Origin: Klenkia sesuvii
GTDB taxonomy: Bacteria; Actinomycetota; Actinomycetes; Mycobacteriales; Geodermatophilaceae
Length of the DNA stretch: 64,000 nt
Assembly: GCF_037083825.1 (NCBI RefSeq)
Contig: NZ_JBAPLU010000004.1
Location: forward strand, 124,001-188,000
Reading direction: 5' to 3'
The notes under the pieces were generated by a model. It saw nothing but the letters and a program-made list of their open reading frames with translations, was not told the DNA's origin and ran no database searches. A program made the translations under genes and the position numbers. Below are positions 23,682-32,799 of the stretch, one piece after another (the first letter of the stretch is position 1; every line of letters begins with the position of its first letter).

Positions 23682-26311
23682 GCGACCTGACCGTCCAGCC
23701 CGTCACCGTCGAGCACCACCGCGAGCCGCTGGGCATCGGCGAGCCCGCGCCGCGGCTGTCCTGGGTCACCCGCACCGAGCTGCCCGGCTGGCGGCAGACC
23801 GGCTACGAGGTCGAGGTCGAACCCGAGGGCGGACCGGTGTGGTCCTCCGGCCGGGTCGACTCCGCCGAGTCGGTGCTCGTGCCGTGGGGTGCGCCCCCGC
23901 TCACCAGCCGGGAACGCCGGGTCGTCCGGGTGCGGGTCTGGGGGAGCGGCCCCGCGGGGCCGTCGGCCTGGAGCGAGGACGTCGTCGTCGAGGCGGGGCT
24001 GCTGGCGCCGGAGGACTGGACCGCGCAGCTGGTCCGTCCCGTGCTGCCGGCCACCGAGGAGGCGGTGGCACTGCTGCGCCGGGAGTTCACCCTCGACCGC
24101 CCGGTCGTCCGGGCCCGGCTGTACTCCACCGCGCACGGCGTCTACGAGGCGGAGCTGAACGGGTCCGCGGTGGGGGACCACGTGCTCGCCCCGGGCTGGA
24201 CCAGCTACCGGCACCGGCTGCGCTACCAGACCTACGACGTCACCGCCCAGGTCACCGAGGGGCGCAACGTGCTCGGTGCCCAGCTCGCCGAGGGCTGGTT
24301 CGCCGGGTACGTCGGCTTCACCGGCGGGCGCAGCTGGTACGGCGACCGGACCGGTGTGCTGCTGCAGCTGGAGGTCGACCACCCCGACGGCGGGCGCACC
24401 CTGGTCGCCAGCGACGGGTCCTGGCGCTCGACCACCAGCGGCCCCACGGTGACCGCGGGCATCTACTCCGGGGAGACCGTCGACCTGCGGCGGGAGCTGC
24501 CCGGCTGGTCCGCCCCCGGTTTCGACGACGCCGGCTGGACGCCGGTCGAGGTGGGTCCCCTCGACCGGGGCACCCTGGTCGCGCCGACCGGCCCGCCGGT
24601 GCGCCGGACGCAGACCGTGCCGGTGGAGGCGATCACCCGTTCGCCGTCGAGCCGGCTGCTCGTCGACTTCGGGCAGAACCTCGTCGGCCGCATCCGCTTC
24701 TCCCTGCCCGACGCCCCGGCCGGCACCGAGATCACCGTCCGGCACGCCGAGGTGCTCGAGCACGGTGAGCTGGGCACCCGGCCGCTGAAGAAGGCCCGGG
24801 CCACCGACGTCGTGGTGCTCGACGGCCGCGGGCCCCGCACCTGGGAGCCCAGGTTCACCTTCCACGGGTTCCGCTACGCCGAGGTGAGCGGCTGGCCCGG
24901 TGAGCTGCGCGCGGAGGACCTGACGGCGGTCGTCGTGCACACCGACCTGCGCCGCACCGGCACCTTCACCTGCTCCGACGCCACCGTCACCCGGCTGCAC
25001 GAGAACGTCGTCTGGGGCATGCGCAGCAACTTCCTCGACCTGCCCACCGACTGCCCGCAGCGCGACGAACGGCTGGGCTGGACCGGCGACGTCCAGGTGT
25101 TCGCCCCGACCGCGGCCTTCCTCTACGACACCGCCGGGATGCTGCGGTCCTGGCTGGCCGACCTGTCCGCCGAGCAGCTGCGCGACCACGGCGGGATCGT
25201 GCCGCCCTACGTCCCCTTCCTGCCCTTCATCCCCATCCCGATGCAGGCCGACGTCGGCTGGGGCGACGCGGCCGTCGTCGTGCCCTGGGTGCAGTACCAG
25301 CGTTCCGGCGACGCCGGGCTGCTGGACGACCAGTGGGACAGCATGGTCGCCTGGATCGACGCGTTCGCCGCCCGGGCCGGGGAGGGGCTGGACTTCCCCG
25401 ACGGCGGCTTCTCCTTCGGTGACTGGCTGGACACCTCGGCTCCGCCGGACCAGCCAGGTGCCGCCCGCACCCCCTGGCAGTGCGTGGCCACCGCCTACCT
25501 GGCTCGCTCGGCCCGCACCGTCGCGCAGGCCGCGGAGGTGCTGGGCCGGGACGGCGCCCGGTTCGTCGAGCTCGCCGAGCGGGCGGCCGAGCGGTTCCGC
25601 GCCGAGTACGTGACGCCGACCGGCCGGGTCACGTACCCGTCGCAGACGGCCTACGCCCTGGCGCTCGAGTTCGACCTGCTGGCGCCGGAGCAGCGGCCGC
25701 ACGCCGGCCGGCTGCTGGCCGAGCAGGTGCTCCAGGACGGGTTCCACATCGCGACCGGCTTCCTCGGTACCCCCCTGGTCACCGACGCGCTGAGCAACGC
25801 CGGTGAACTGGCCACGGCCTACGAGCTGCTGCTGCAGCGGGAGAACCCCTCGTGGCTCTACCCGGTGACGATGGGGGCGACGACGATCTGGGAGCGCTGG
25901 GACTCGATGCTCCCCGACGGGACGATCAACCCCGGGGAGATGACGTCGTTCAACCACTACGCACTCGGCGCCGTCGCCGACTGGCTGCACCGCACGGTGG
26001 CCGGCCTGGCCCCGGCCGAGCCCGGCTACCGGCGCCTGCGGATCGCACCACGGCCGGGGCCGGGGATCACGTCGGCGGCCGCCACGCACGAGACGCCCTA
26101 CGGGACGGCGGCGGTCTCCTGGACGGTGGACGGCGAGGCCTTCGTCGTGGAGCTCACCGTGCCGCCGGGCACGACGGCGGAGATCGCCCTGCCCGGCGAC
26201 GACGGGGTGTTCGAGGTCGGGTCAGGCCGGCACTCGTTCACCCGCACGATCACCGTCCCGGCGCGGGTCGAGAAGCCCGCCCTCTTCTTCGACCCGGAGG
26301 CCCACGCATGA
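23678..26311 (+). CDS. GH78 alpha-L-rhamnosidase
   Basis: 877 aa, usual length for the family, no signal peptide, hence cytoplasmic. The N-terminal beta-sandwich domains (about 1-330) include the EPAPRLSWV start and WTAQLVRP. The (alpha/alpha)6 catalytic domain holds the GH78 signature DCPQRDERLGWTGD at about residues 457-472, where the acidic residues act as general acid, and a second conserved Glu in WERWDS near residue 738. A C-terminal beta domain follows. It would release terminal L-rhamnose from flavonoid rhamnosides or rutinosides, feeding the rhamnose genes at 31-36 kb. It overlaps both neighbours by ATGA. Confidence 0.94.
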   Translation: MSDLTVQPVTVEHHREPLGIGEPAPRLSWVTRTELPGWRQTGYEVEVEPEGGPVWSSGRVDSAESVLVPWGAPPLTSRERRVVRVRVWGSGPAGPSAWSEDVVVEAGLLAPEDWTAQLVRPVLPATEEAVALLRREFTLDRPVVRARLYSTAHGVYEAELNGSAVGDHVLAPGWTSYRHRLRYQTYDVTAQVTEGRNVLGAQLAEGWFAGYVGFTGGRSWYGDRTGVLLQLEVDHPDGGRTLVASDGSWRSTTSGPTVTAGIYSGETVDLRRELPGWSAPGFDDAGWTPVEVGPLDRGTLVAPTGPPVRRTQTVPVEAITRSPSSRLLVDFGQNLVGRIRFSLPDAPAGTEITVRHAEVLEHGELGTRPLKKARATDVVVLDGRGPRTWEPRFTFHGFRYAEVSGWPGELRAEDLTAVVVHTDLRRTGTFTCSDATVTRLHENVVWGMRSNFLDLPTDCPQRDERLGWTGDVQVFAPTAAFLYDTAGMLRSWLADLSAEQLRDHGGIVPPYVPFLPFIPIPMQADVGWGDAAVVVPWVQYQRSGDAGLLDDQWDSMVAWIDAFAARAGEGLDFPDGGFSFGDWLDTSAPPDQPGAARTPWQCVATAYLARSARTVAQAAEVLGRDGARFVELAERAAERFRAEYVTPTGRVTYPSQTAYALALEFDLLAPEQRPHAGRLLAEQVLQDGFHIATGFLGTPLVTDALSNAGELATAYELLLQRENPSWLYPVTMGATTIWERWDSMLPDGTINPGEMTSFNHYALGAVADWLHRTVAGLAPAEPGYRRLRIAPRPGPGITSAAATHETPYGTAAVSWTVDGEAFVVELTVPPGTTAEIALPGDDGVFEVGSGRHSFTRTITVPARVEKPALFFDPEAHA

Positions 26312-27798
26312 CCGCCCGACCCGTCGTCCCCGGGTTCCACCCCGACCCGAGCATCTGCCGGGTCGGGGACACCTACTGGATGGTGCACTCCAGCTTCGAG
26401 TACGCCCCCGGCGTGCCGTTGTACCGCTCCACCGACCTGGTCTCGTGGGAGCAGGTCGGCCACGTGCTGGCCCGTCCGGACCAGCTGGACGTCTCGGCCG
26501 CACCCGGGTCAGGGGGCATCACCGCCTGCACGATCCGCCACTCCGCCGGCCGCTTCTGGATGATCACCACCAACCTCGCCGACGGCGGCTGGCAGACCCT
26601 CGTCACCGCCGAGGACCCGCTGGGTGAGTGGTCGGCGCCGGTGCGGATGACCGAGGTCCGCGGCATCGACCCCGACCTCGCCTGGGACGACGAGGGCACG
26701 CTGCTGGTCACCTACGCCGGCTTCGACGCGGACGGCCCGGCCGGGGTGGTGCAGCAGGCGGTCGACCCGGTGACCGGTGCGGCGCTCACCGAGCGGCGAC
26801 ACCTGTGGCAGGGCACCGGCGGCAAGTTCCCCGAAGGCCCGCACCTGTACCGGGTCGGCGACCACTGGTACCTGCTCATCGCCGAGGGCGGCACCGAGCG
26901 CGGCCACGCGGTGACCATCGCCCGCGGCCCGTCGCCGCAGGGCCCGTGGGAGGCCTGCCCGCACAATCCGCTGCTCACCGCCCGCGGCACCGACTCCCCG
27001 GTGCAGAACACCGGCCATGCGGACCTGGTGCAGCGCCCTGACGGCAGCTGGGCGATCGTCTTCCACGGCGTCCGCCCGCGCGGCACCAGCCCGGAGTTCC
27101 ACGTGCTCGGCCGGGAGACCTTCGCCGCCGAGGTGCACTGGGACGACGAAGGCTGGCCGCGGCTGGGGGACTGGCTGACGCCGCCCGAGGACGGGCGGGA
27201 GGTCGAAGAGCTCGCCGGCGGCGACCTGCCACCTGCCTGGGTCTCGCCGCGGCGCTTCCCCGCCGACGTCATCACCCGGGTCGAGGGCGGCTGGCAGCTC
27301 GTCGCGGCCGATCCGGACACGGGCTCGGAGGACCTGGCGTTCGTCGGCCGCAGGCAGGAGCACCTGACCTGCCGGGCGCGGGTGGTCCTGGCCGCCGGCG
27401 ACGGGGTCGGAGGCCTGTCGGTGCGCATCGACGCCCGCCACCACCTCGACGTCGCGGTGGCCGGTGACGTCGTCCGGGCGGTCGCCCACGCCGGCCCGTT
27501 CCGGTCGCTGCTGGGCGAGCGGACGGTGCCACCGGGCGACGTCGTCCTGGAGGTCCGTGCGGTGCCGTGTGAGGGGCACTTCTCCTCGACCGCGCTGGCC
27601 CCCGACCAGCTGGTCGCCGGGGTCGTGGCCGCCGACGGCGGGTTCACCGAGCTCGGCCGGCTCGACGGCCGCTACGTCTCCACCGAGGTGGCCGGAGGGA
27701 TGACCGGCCGGCTGATCGGCGTCTGGTGCTCGACCGGCTCGGTGCTCGTCCGGTCCTTCAGCTACGCAGGTCGGGACACGCCGGGGGAGTGGTCGTGA
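26308..27798 (+). CDS. GH43 family glycosidase (beta-xylosidase/arabinofuranosidase type)
   Basis: 496 aa. Five-bladed propeller with the three expected acids: base D13 in GFHPDPS, pKa modulator D121 in RGIDPDL and acid E176 in FPEGPHLY. A C-terminal beta-sandwich (about 310-496) is of the kind seen in GH43 xylosidases. No signal peptide. Last gene of the importer operon. In a flavonoid locus it could remove pentoses from flavonol xylosides or arabinosides. Exact sugar not readable. Confidence 0.91.
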   Translation: MTARPVVPGFHPDPSICRVGDTYWMVHSSFEYAPGVPLYRSTDLVSWEQVGHVLARPDQLDVSAAPGSGGITACTIRHSAGRFWMITTNLADGGWQTLVTAEDPLGEWSAPVRMTEVRGIDPDLAWDDEGTLLVTYAGFDADGPAGVVQQAVDPVTGAALTERRHLWQGTGGKFPEGPHLYRVGDHWYLLIAEGGTERGHAVTIARGPSPQGPWEACPHNPLLTARGTDSPVQNTGHADLVQRPDGSWAIVFHGVRPRGTSPEFHVLGRETFAAEVHWDDEGWPRLGDWLTPPEDGREVEELAGGDLPPAWVSPRRFPADVITRVEGGWQLVAADPDTGSEDLAFVGRRQEHLTCRARVVLAAGDGVGGLSVRIDARHHLDVAVAGDVVRAVAHAGPFRSLLGERTVPPGDVVLEVRAVPCEGHFSSTALAPDQLVAGVVAADGGFTELGRLDGRYVSTEVAGGMTGRLIGVWCSTGSVLVRSFSYAGRDTPGEWS

Positions 27799-27981
27799 CC
27801 GCGTGGCTGCGCTGCTGACCGACGCGGTTCCCGCAGCCGGGAACTGGTCGTCGCCGGTGGAGGCCGACCATGTGGCTGACGGCGTCACCACGGCGAGGGG
27901 CCGTCCGCGCTGCGGTACTGACGGGGCCGGTGCGCACGCGCGCCACGCTCGGGCCGGGGTGGGAGCCCGATAGCCCGGGGT

Positions 27982-28929
27982 TCATCCGCCCACCACCTCG
28001 GCGACCAGGTCGAGGGCGCGGTCGACCGGCCCGATGCCGGCGTGCAGGTTGAGGAACCCGTGCAGCATCCCGGGCACCAGGACCTGCCGGACGTCGACCC
28101 CGGCCAGCGCCAGCGCGGCGGTGAAGTGCTCGGCGGAGGCCCGCAGGTCGTCGTACTCCGCGGTCAGCGCGAGCACGGGGCACAGGCCGGTCAGGACCGC
28201 CCCCGAGGGCATCGCGTAGCCGTCGGCCCGGCTCTCGGGACCACCCAGGTAGTTGCGGGTGATCGACACCCGGGCCTCGGGCGGGAACCGCAGCATCGCA
28301 GGCACCTCGGCCATCAGCGCGGACAGCTCGGCCGACAGCGGGGGAAGCACCGCGTGCGTCGTCGTGTAGGCCAGCACCAGTCCACGGGGCTGCCAGCCGT
28401 CGTCGTCGCGCAGTCGCAGCGCTGCGCCAGCGGCCAGGTTCCCACCCGCACTGGCACCGCCGACGGTGATCCGGGCGGGGTCGATGCCCAGGACCGCGGC
28501 CTGGTCACGCACCCACCGGACGGCGGCGACCACGTCGTCGTGCGGCACCGGGTAGGTCACCCCGTCGACGGCCAGCCGGTAGTCGACGCTCACCACGACG
28601 GCACCGGCCCGGGCGCACACCTCGCGGGCGACGCGGTCGGCCTCGGGCATGTCGAGGTCGCCCATCCGGAACGCCCCGCCGTGCATCCAGACGAACCCGG
28701 GCCGGGACTCGGCCCCGTCGTCGGGGGAGTAGACGCGCACCTGGACATCACCGTGCGGTCCGGGCGCCGCAGCCGGACCGACGTGGACCTCGGGCGCCGG
28801 CGGCGCCTCATCCATCGACATGAACTCGTCCAGGCGGGCCCGCGACGCCGGGTCGGCCATCGCCTCCTCGAAGGAGGTCAACCCATCGAGCAGGTGGAAG
28901 CGCGACGACTGGGACGGGTGGACGGGCAA
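27982..28929 (-). CDS. alpha/beta-hydrolase, HSL (GDXG) family esterase
   Basis: 315 aa. Oxyanion motif WMHGGAFRMG, nucleophile elbow GASAGGN, Asp in TAEYDDLR and His in MLHGFLN give a complete triad. It belongs to the hormone-sensitive-lipase group and is different from the two esterases inside the operons. Convergent with the GH43 gene; the 183 bp between them holds nothing I can recognise. Separate transcription and role, possibly hydrolysis of an aromatic ester. Confidence 0.87.
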   Translation of the reverse strand: MPVHPSQSSRFHLLDGLTSFEEAMADPASRARLDEFMSMDEAPPAPEVHVGPAAAPGPHGDVQVRVYSPDDGAESRPGFVWMHGGAFRMGDLDMPEADRVAREVCARAGAVVVSVDYRLAVDGVTYPVPHDDVVAAVRWVRDQAAVLGIDPARITVGGASAGGNLAAGAALRLRDDDGWQPRGLVLAYTTTHAVLPPLSAELSALMAEVPAMLRFPPEARVSITRNYLGGPESRADGYAMPSGAVLTGLCPVLALTAEYDDLRASAEHFTAALALAGVDVRQVLVPGMLHGFLNLHAGIGPVDRALDLVAEVVGG

Positions 28930-29015
28930 GGCAGCTCCTCGGGACGACGGTCACCCCGACCTTGCCCGACCCGGTGCCGCCAGCACACTCCCGTGCCATT
29001 CATCGGCACGGGAGC

Positions 29016-30662
29016 TCAGGTGCCGCTGGGCCGACCGGCGTGGACGTCGTCGTGGACGTCGTCGTGGACGTCGTCGTGGACCAGGGCCGGCACGCCGTCC
29101 AGCGGTGGTTCCTCGGTGACCGCCTCGCCGCGGGCTACGAGCCCGGCCTCGGTGGCCAGCGGGATCTCCCGCAGGAAGAGGGCCAGCACCAGCGCGACCA
29201 CCAGGATCGGGACCAGGTACCAGAACACCGGGGCCAACGCGTCGGCGTAGGCGACCACCACCGCGCTGCGCAGCGGGTTGCCGGCGGCGTCGACGGCGCC
29301 CGGGGTGAGGGAGTCCGGCGACAGGATCCCGGCGGTCGAGGCCTGCTCGGCGTTGGCCGACAGCGCCGTGCCCAGCCGCTCGGCCAACCGGGTGGTGAAC
29401 AACGTGCCGAACACCGCGACGCCCAGGGTGGCGCCGACCTCGCGGAAGTAGTTGTTCGTCGACGTGGCCACGCCGAGCTGGGTGGCCGGCACCGCGTTCT
29501 GCGCGGCCAGCACCACGTTCTGCATGATCAGGCCGAGACCGGCGCCGAGGGTGAAGACCATTGTGCCGATGGTCCACAGCGAGGTGTCCCCGGCCAGCTG
29601 GGTCATCCAGACGACCGCGGCCAGGATGGTGGCCACGCCGGCGACGGTGAACACCTTGTAGCGACCGGTCCGGGCGATGAACCCGGCGGTGCCCTGGATG
29701 GTCACGATGATGCCGGCGGTCATCGGCACCAGCAGCAGACCCGAGACCGTGGCCGACTGCCCGGAGCTCATCTGCAGGTAGGTCGGCAGGAACGCGACTG
29801 CCGAGAACATGCCCAGCCCGACGGCCAGGCCGAGGGCGGTGGCCACGGCGAACGTCGGGTTGGCGAACAGCCAGAGCGGGACGACCGGCTCCACCGCCCG
29901 ACGCTCGACCTGCACGAAGACCGCGAGGGCGACCACGAAACCTGCGCCCAGCGCCAGCGTCCACGGCGCCGTCCAGCCCTCGCTGCCGCCCAGGTCGGTG
30001 GCCAGCACCAGGCAGGTGGTGACCGCCGACAACGCGAGGATCCCGGCGATGTCCAGCGGGGTGGTGCTGCGCCGCCTGGGCAGGGTGAGGGCGAACCAAC
30101 CGATGGCGAAGGCGGCCAGCCCGACCGGCACGTTGATCCAGAAGCACCATCGCCAGCCCAGCGAGGAATCGGTGAAGAACCCGCCGACCAGCGGCCCGGC
30201 AACGGCGGCGAGCCCGAACAGTGCACCGATCGGGGCCATGTACCGGGCCCGCTCCCGGGCCGGGACGATGTCGGCGATGATCGCCTGGGACAGGATCATC
30301 AGCCCGCCGCCGCCCAGCCCCTGCACCCCCCGCCACAGGACGAACCAGCCGAAGGCCGGCGCCAGCGCGGCACCGACGCTGGCCACGGTGAACAGCCCGA
30401 TGGCCACCAGGAACAGGGTCCGGCGGCCGAAGAGGTCGCCGAGCTTGCCGTAGACGGGCATGACCAGGGTGGTGGCCAGCAGGTAGGCGGTGGTCACCCA
30501 GGCCATGTGCGAGACGCCGCCGAGGTCGCCGACGATGGTCGGCATCGACGTGGACACGATCGTCTGGTCCAGGGCGGCCATGAGCATGCCGGCCACCAGG
30601 GCGCCGAAGATGATGTTGATCCGTCGCCGGGTGAGGACAAGCGGGGGTGCTGCAGTGGTCAC
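29016..30662 (-). CDS. DHA2-type MFS multidrug exporter (EmrB/QacA group)
   Basis: 548 aa with about 14 membrane segments. Motif A reads GKLGDLFGRRTLFL, motif D1 VATSTNNYFREVGATLGVAVFG and the N-terminal ALDQTIVSTSMPTIVGDLGG is the DHA2 signature. The cytoplasmic C-terminus ends in three copies of the four-residue unit HDDV, encoded by a tandem 12-bp repeat. It follows its tetR regulator by 7 bp and is probably induced by the exported drug, perhaps a plant phenolic. Confidence 0.93.
   Translation of the reverse strand: MTTAAPPLVLTRRRINIIFGALVAGMLMAALDQTIVSTSMPTIVGDLGGVSHMAWVTTAYLLATTLVMPVYGKLGDLFGRRTLFLVAIGLFTVASVGAALAPAFGWFVLWRGVQGLGGGGLMILSQAIIADIVPARERARYMAPIGALFGLAAVAGPLVGGFFTDSSLGWRWCFWINVPVGLAAFAIGWFALTLPRRRSTTPLDIAGILALSAVTTCLVLATDLGGSEGWTAPWTLALGAGFVVALAVFVQVERRAVEPVVPLWLFANPTFAVATALGLAVGLGMFSAVAFLPTYLQMSSGQSATVSGLLLVPMTAGIIVTIQGTAGFIARTGRYKVFTVAGVATILAAVVWMTQLAGDTSLWTIGTMVFTLGAGLGLIMQNVVLAAQNAVPATQLGVATSTNNYFREVGATLGVAVFGTLFTTRLAERLGTALSANAEQASTAGILSPDSLTPGAVDAAGNPLRSAVVVAYADALAPVFWYLVPILVVALVLALFLREIPLATEAGLVARGEAVTEEPPLDGVPALVHDDVHDDVHDDVHAGRPSGT
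29040..29081. repeat. tandem 12-bp repeat in the MFS gene 3' end
   Basis: Three exact copies of GTGGACGTCGTC (29040-29075) plus a half copy. They encode His-Asp-Asp-Val units on the minus strand. Copy number may vary between strains by slippage. Confidence 0.85.
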
Positions 30663-30669
30663 GGTTCTC

Positions 30670-31266
30670 CTAGGCCGACGGAACGGGGAGGCCTGCGGCC
30701 AGGGACGTCCAGGCCTCGTCGACGAGGGCGGGCAACTCGGCGGCGAAGTCGGTGGTCAGCCAGTGGTGCAGCGCGCTGCGCAGCGCGGCAGCAGCGGCCC
30801 CGGCCAGCAGCTGGGGGTAGAGATCGTGCGGATCGCCGCCGGTGCGTCCTGCGACGACCGCGGCCATCGCCTGCTCCGAGTGGCCGAACGCAGCCATCAG
30901 CCGGGCCAGAAGTACGGGATGGGTGTCGACGACCCGCATCCGCAGCCGCCACAGGTCGACGTCGCCGGCCATGCCCTCGGCCTGCGTGCGGGCCACTGCC
31001 CGCACAGCCTGCACCGGCGACTCCTCGGCCGGGCGGGCCGCCACCTGTGCAGCGAGCTCGCCCAGCTCGTCGGCGTCGAAGCCGAGGACGGCCTCGTCCT
31101 TGGTCGAGAAGTAGTTGAAGAATGTTCGTGGGGAGACCCCGACGACCTCGGCGATGTCGTCGACGACCACTCCGTCCAGGCCACGCACCGCCACGAGCTC
31201 GAGGGCGGCGCGGTGCAGGGCGGCTCTGGTGGCCGCCTTCTTGCGCTCGCGCAGACCGGTGCTCAC
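30670..31266 (-). CDS. TetR-family regulator of the MFS exporter
   Basis: 198 aa from the GTG at 31266; the frame is open for 35 more codons upstream but that part overlaps the inverted repeat at 31289-31320. HTH region: KKAATRAALHRAALELVAVRG, then VDDIAEVVGVSPRTFFNYFSTKDEAVL. First gene of a two-gene transcript with the exporter. Likely autoregulated through the upstream repeat. Confidence 0.85.
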   Translation of the reverse strand: MSTGLRERKKAATRAALHRAALELVAVRGLDGVVVDDIAEVVGVSPRTFFNYFSTKDEAVLGFDADELGELAAQVAARPAEESPVQAVRAVARTQAEGMAGDVDLWRLRMRVVDTHPVLLARLMAAFGHSEQAMAAVVAGRTGGDPHDLYPQLLAGAAAAALRSALHHWLTTDFAAELPALVDEAWTSLAAGLPVPSA

Positions 31267-31288
31267 CTCGGCAGGATAACCCGAGAAC

Positions 31289-31320
31289 GTGCAGACTCCG
31301 CAAAAATGCGAAGACTGCAC
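31289..31320. promoter_or_regulatory. 32-bp inverted repeat upstream of tetR-MFS
   Basis: Two 14-bp arms (GTGCAGACTCCGCA and its near complement, 12 of 14 paired) flank AAAA. It lies 22 bp upstream of the tetR start, between divergent ends of tetR and rhaB. A TetR operator is the simplest reading. Confidence 0.6.
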
Positions 31321-31334
31321 CTTCCGCGAGTCGG

Positions 31335-32792
31335 TCACCCCCCGGTCGTCCGCCGCTCGGCCGCCGCCCACGCACCGGGGTCACCGCCGGGCTCGTAGCG
31401 GACGACGTCCTGGGTCGCGCGCAGCAGCGCGCGCAGCTCAGGCAGGCCGCCGGTCACCGTTCCCGCGGCGCGCGCCTGCACCAGCACGTTCCCCAGCGCC
31501 GCGGCCTCCACCGGGCCGGCCAGCACCGGCAGCCCGCACGCGTCGGCGGTGAGCTGCATGAGCAGAGTGTTGCGGCCGCCCCCGCCGACCACGTGCACCA
31601 CCTCGACCTCGGCGCCCGAGACGCGCGCCGCTGTCCGCACGGCGCGGCGGTAGGCCAGCGCGAGGCTGTCGAGGATGCAGCGCACCGTCTCGGCGCGGCC
31701 CTCCGGCGGGGTCTGCCCGGTCTCGCGGCACAGCTGGGCGATGCGCGCCGGCATGTCGCCCGGCGGCAGGAAGCGGGGGTCGTCGCAGTCGACGACGGCG
31801 GCGAAGGCCGGCACCCGGGCCGCGGCGGCCAGCAGTTCGGCGAGGTCGGCCGGCGGTCCCGCTGCCGACCAGGTGCGGAGCGACTCCGACAGCAGCCACA
31901 GACCCATCACGTTGCGCAGGTACCGCACGGTGCCGTCGACGCCCAACTCGTTCGTGAACCCGGCCGAGCGGCTCGCCTCGGTCAGCACGGGCGTTGCGAG
32001 CTCGACGCCGACCAGCGACCAGGTGCCGCACGAGATGTAGGCGAACCGGTCGGTGGCCGCCGGGACGCCGACGACGGCGGAGGCGGTGTCGTGCGAGCCC
32101 ACGGCGGTGACCGGCACCGGGCCGGTGAGCCCGGTCTGCTCGAGGACGTCGGGGGAGAGCACGCCGAGCGGATCACCGGGGGCCACCAGCGGCGGGAAGA
32201 GGTGCCGGGGGAGGTCGAGGGCGTCGACCAGCGGCCACGACCACTCCCGGGTGCGGGTGTCGAGCAGGCCGGTGGTGGAGGCGTTCGTGAGCTCCGCCGC
32301 GACGGCACCGGTGAGCCAGTACGCGACCAGGTCGGGTACCAGCAGCGCTGTGCGGGCCGCGTCCAGCTGGGCCGACCCGCGCCGGGCGGCGAGCTGGAAG
32401 ACGGTGTTGAAGGGGAGGTGCTGCAGCCCGTTGACCCGGTACAGCTCGGCGGCATCGGCCACCGCGTGCACCTGCGGCACACCCGCCTCGTGGCCGGCGT
32501 CCCGGTAGTGCAGCGGGTTGCCCAGCAGCGCACCGTCGGCGTCGAGCAGGCCGACGTCGACCGCCCAGCTGTCGATGCCGACGCCGTCCAGCGGGCCGGT
32601 GCGCCCGGCGGCCCGCAGGCCGTCGAGCACGCCGGCGTACAGCGACAGGACGTCCCAGTGCAGGCGCCCGCCCGCCGCCACCGGCCGGTTGGCGAACCGG
32701 TGCACCTCGGTGAGCTCCAGCCGACCGGGGCCGACGTCGGCGACCATCACCCGCCCGCTCGAGGCGCCGAGGTCGACGGCGGCGAACCTCAC
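31335..32792 (-). CDS. rhaB: rhamnulokinase
   Basis: 485 aa FGGY-family kinase phosphorylating L-rhamnulose at O1. It starts with the ATPase motif VDLGASSGR (residues 6-14), has the substrate segment GIDSWAVDVGLLD typical of rhamnulokinases, NPLHYRD, SHDTASAVVGVP and the second phosphate loop VVGGGGRN. GTG start, 7 bp behind the aldolase-dehydrogenase gene. Last gene of the minus-strand rhamnose operon. Confidence 0.94.
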   Translation of the reverse strand: MRFAAVDLGASSGRVMVADVGPGRLELTEVHRFANRPVAAGGRLHWDVLSLYAGVLDGLRAAGRTGPLDGVGIDSWAVDVGLLDADGALLGNPLHYRDAGHEAGVPQVHAVADAAELYRVNGLQHLPFNTVFQLAARRGSAQLDAARTALLVPDLVAYWLTGAVAAELTNASTTGLLDTRTREWSWPLVDALDLPRHLFPPLVAPGDPLGVLSPDVLEQTGLTGPVPVTAVGSHDTASAVVGVPAATDRFAYISCGTWSLVGVELATPVLTEASRSAGFTNELGVDGTVRYLRNVMGLWLLSESLRTWSAAGPPADLAELLAAAARVPAFAAVVDCDDPRFLPPGDMPARIAQLCRETGQTPPEGRAETVRCILDSLALAYRRAVRTAARVSGAEVEVVHVVGGGGRNTLLMQLTADACGLPVLAGPVEAAALGNVLVQARAAGTVTGGLPELRALLRATQDVVRYEPGGDPGAWAAAERRTTGG

Positions 32793-32799
32793 CGCACCC

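Noticed and set aside
27799..27981. Terminator or small RNA between GH43 and the HSL esterase
   Set aside because: Only short imperfect hairpins seen; nothing distinct from background in such GC-rich DNA.
29040..29081. Short direct repeats considered as a CRISPR array
   Set aside because: Contiguous 12-bp units without spacers, inside a coding sequence.
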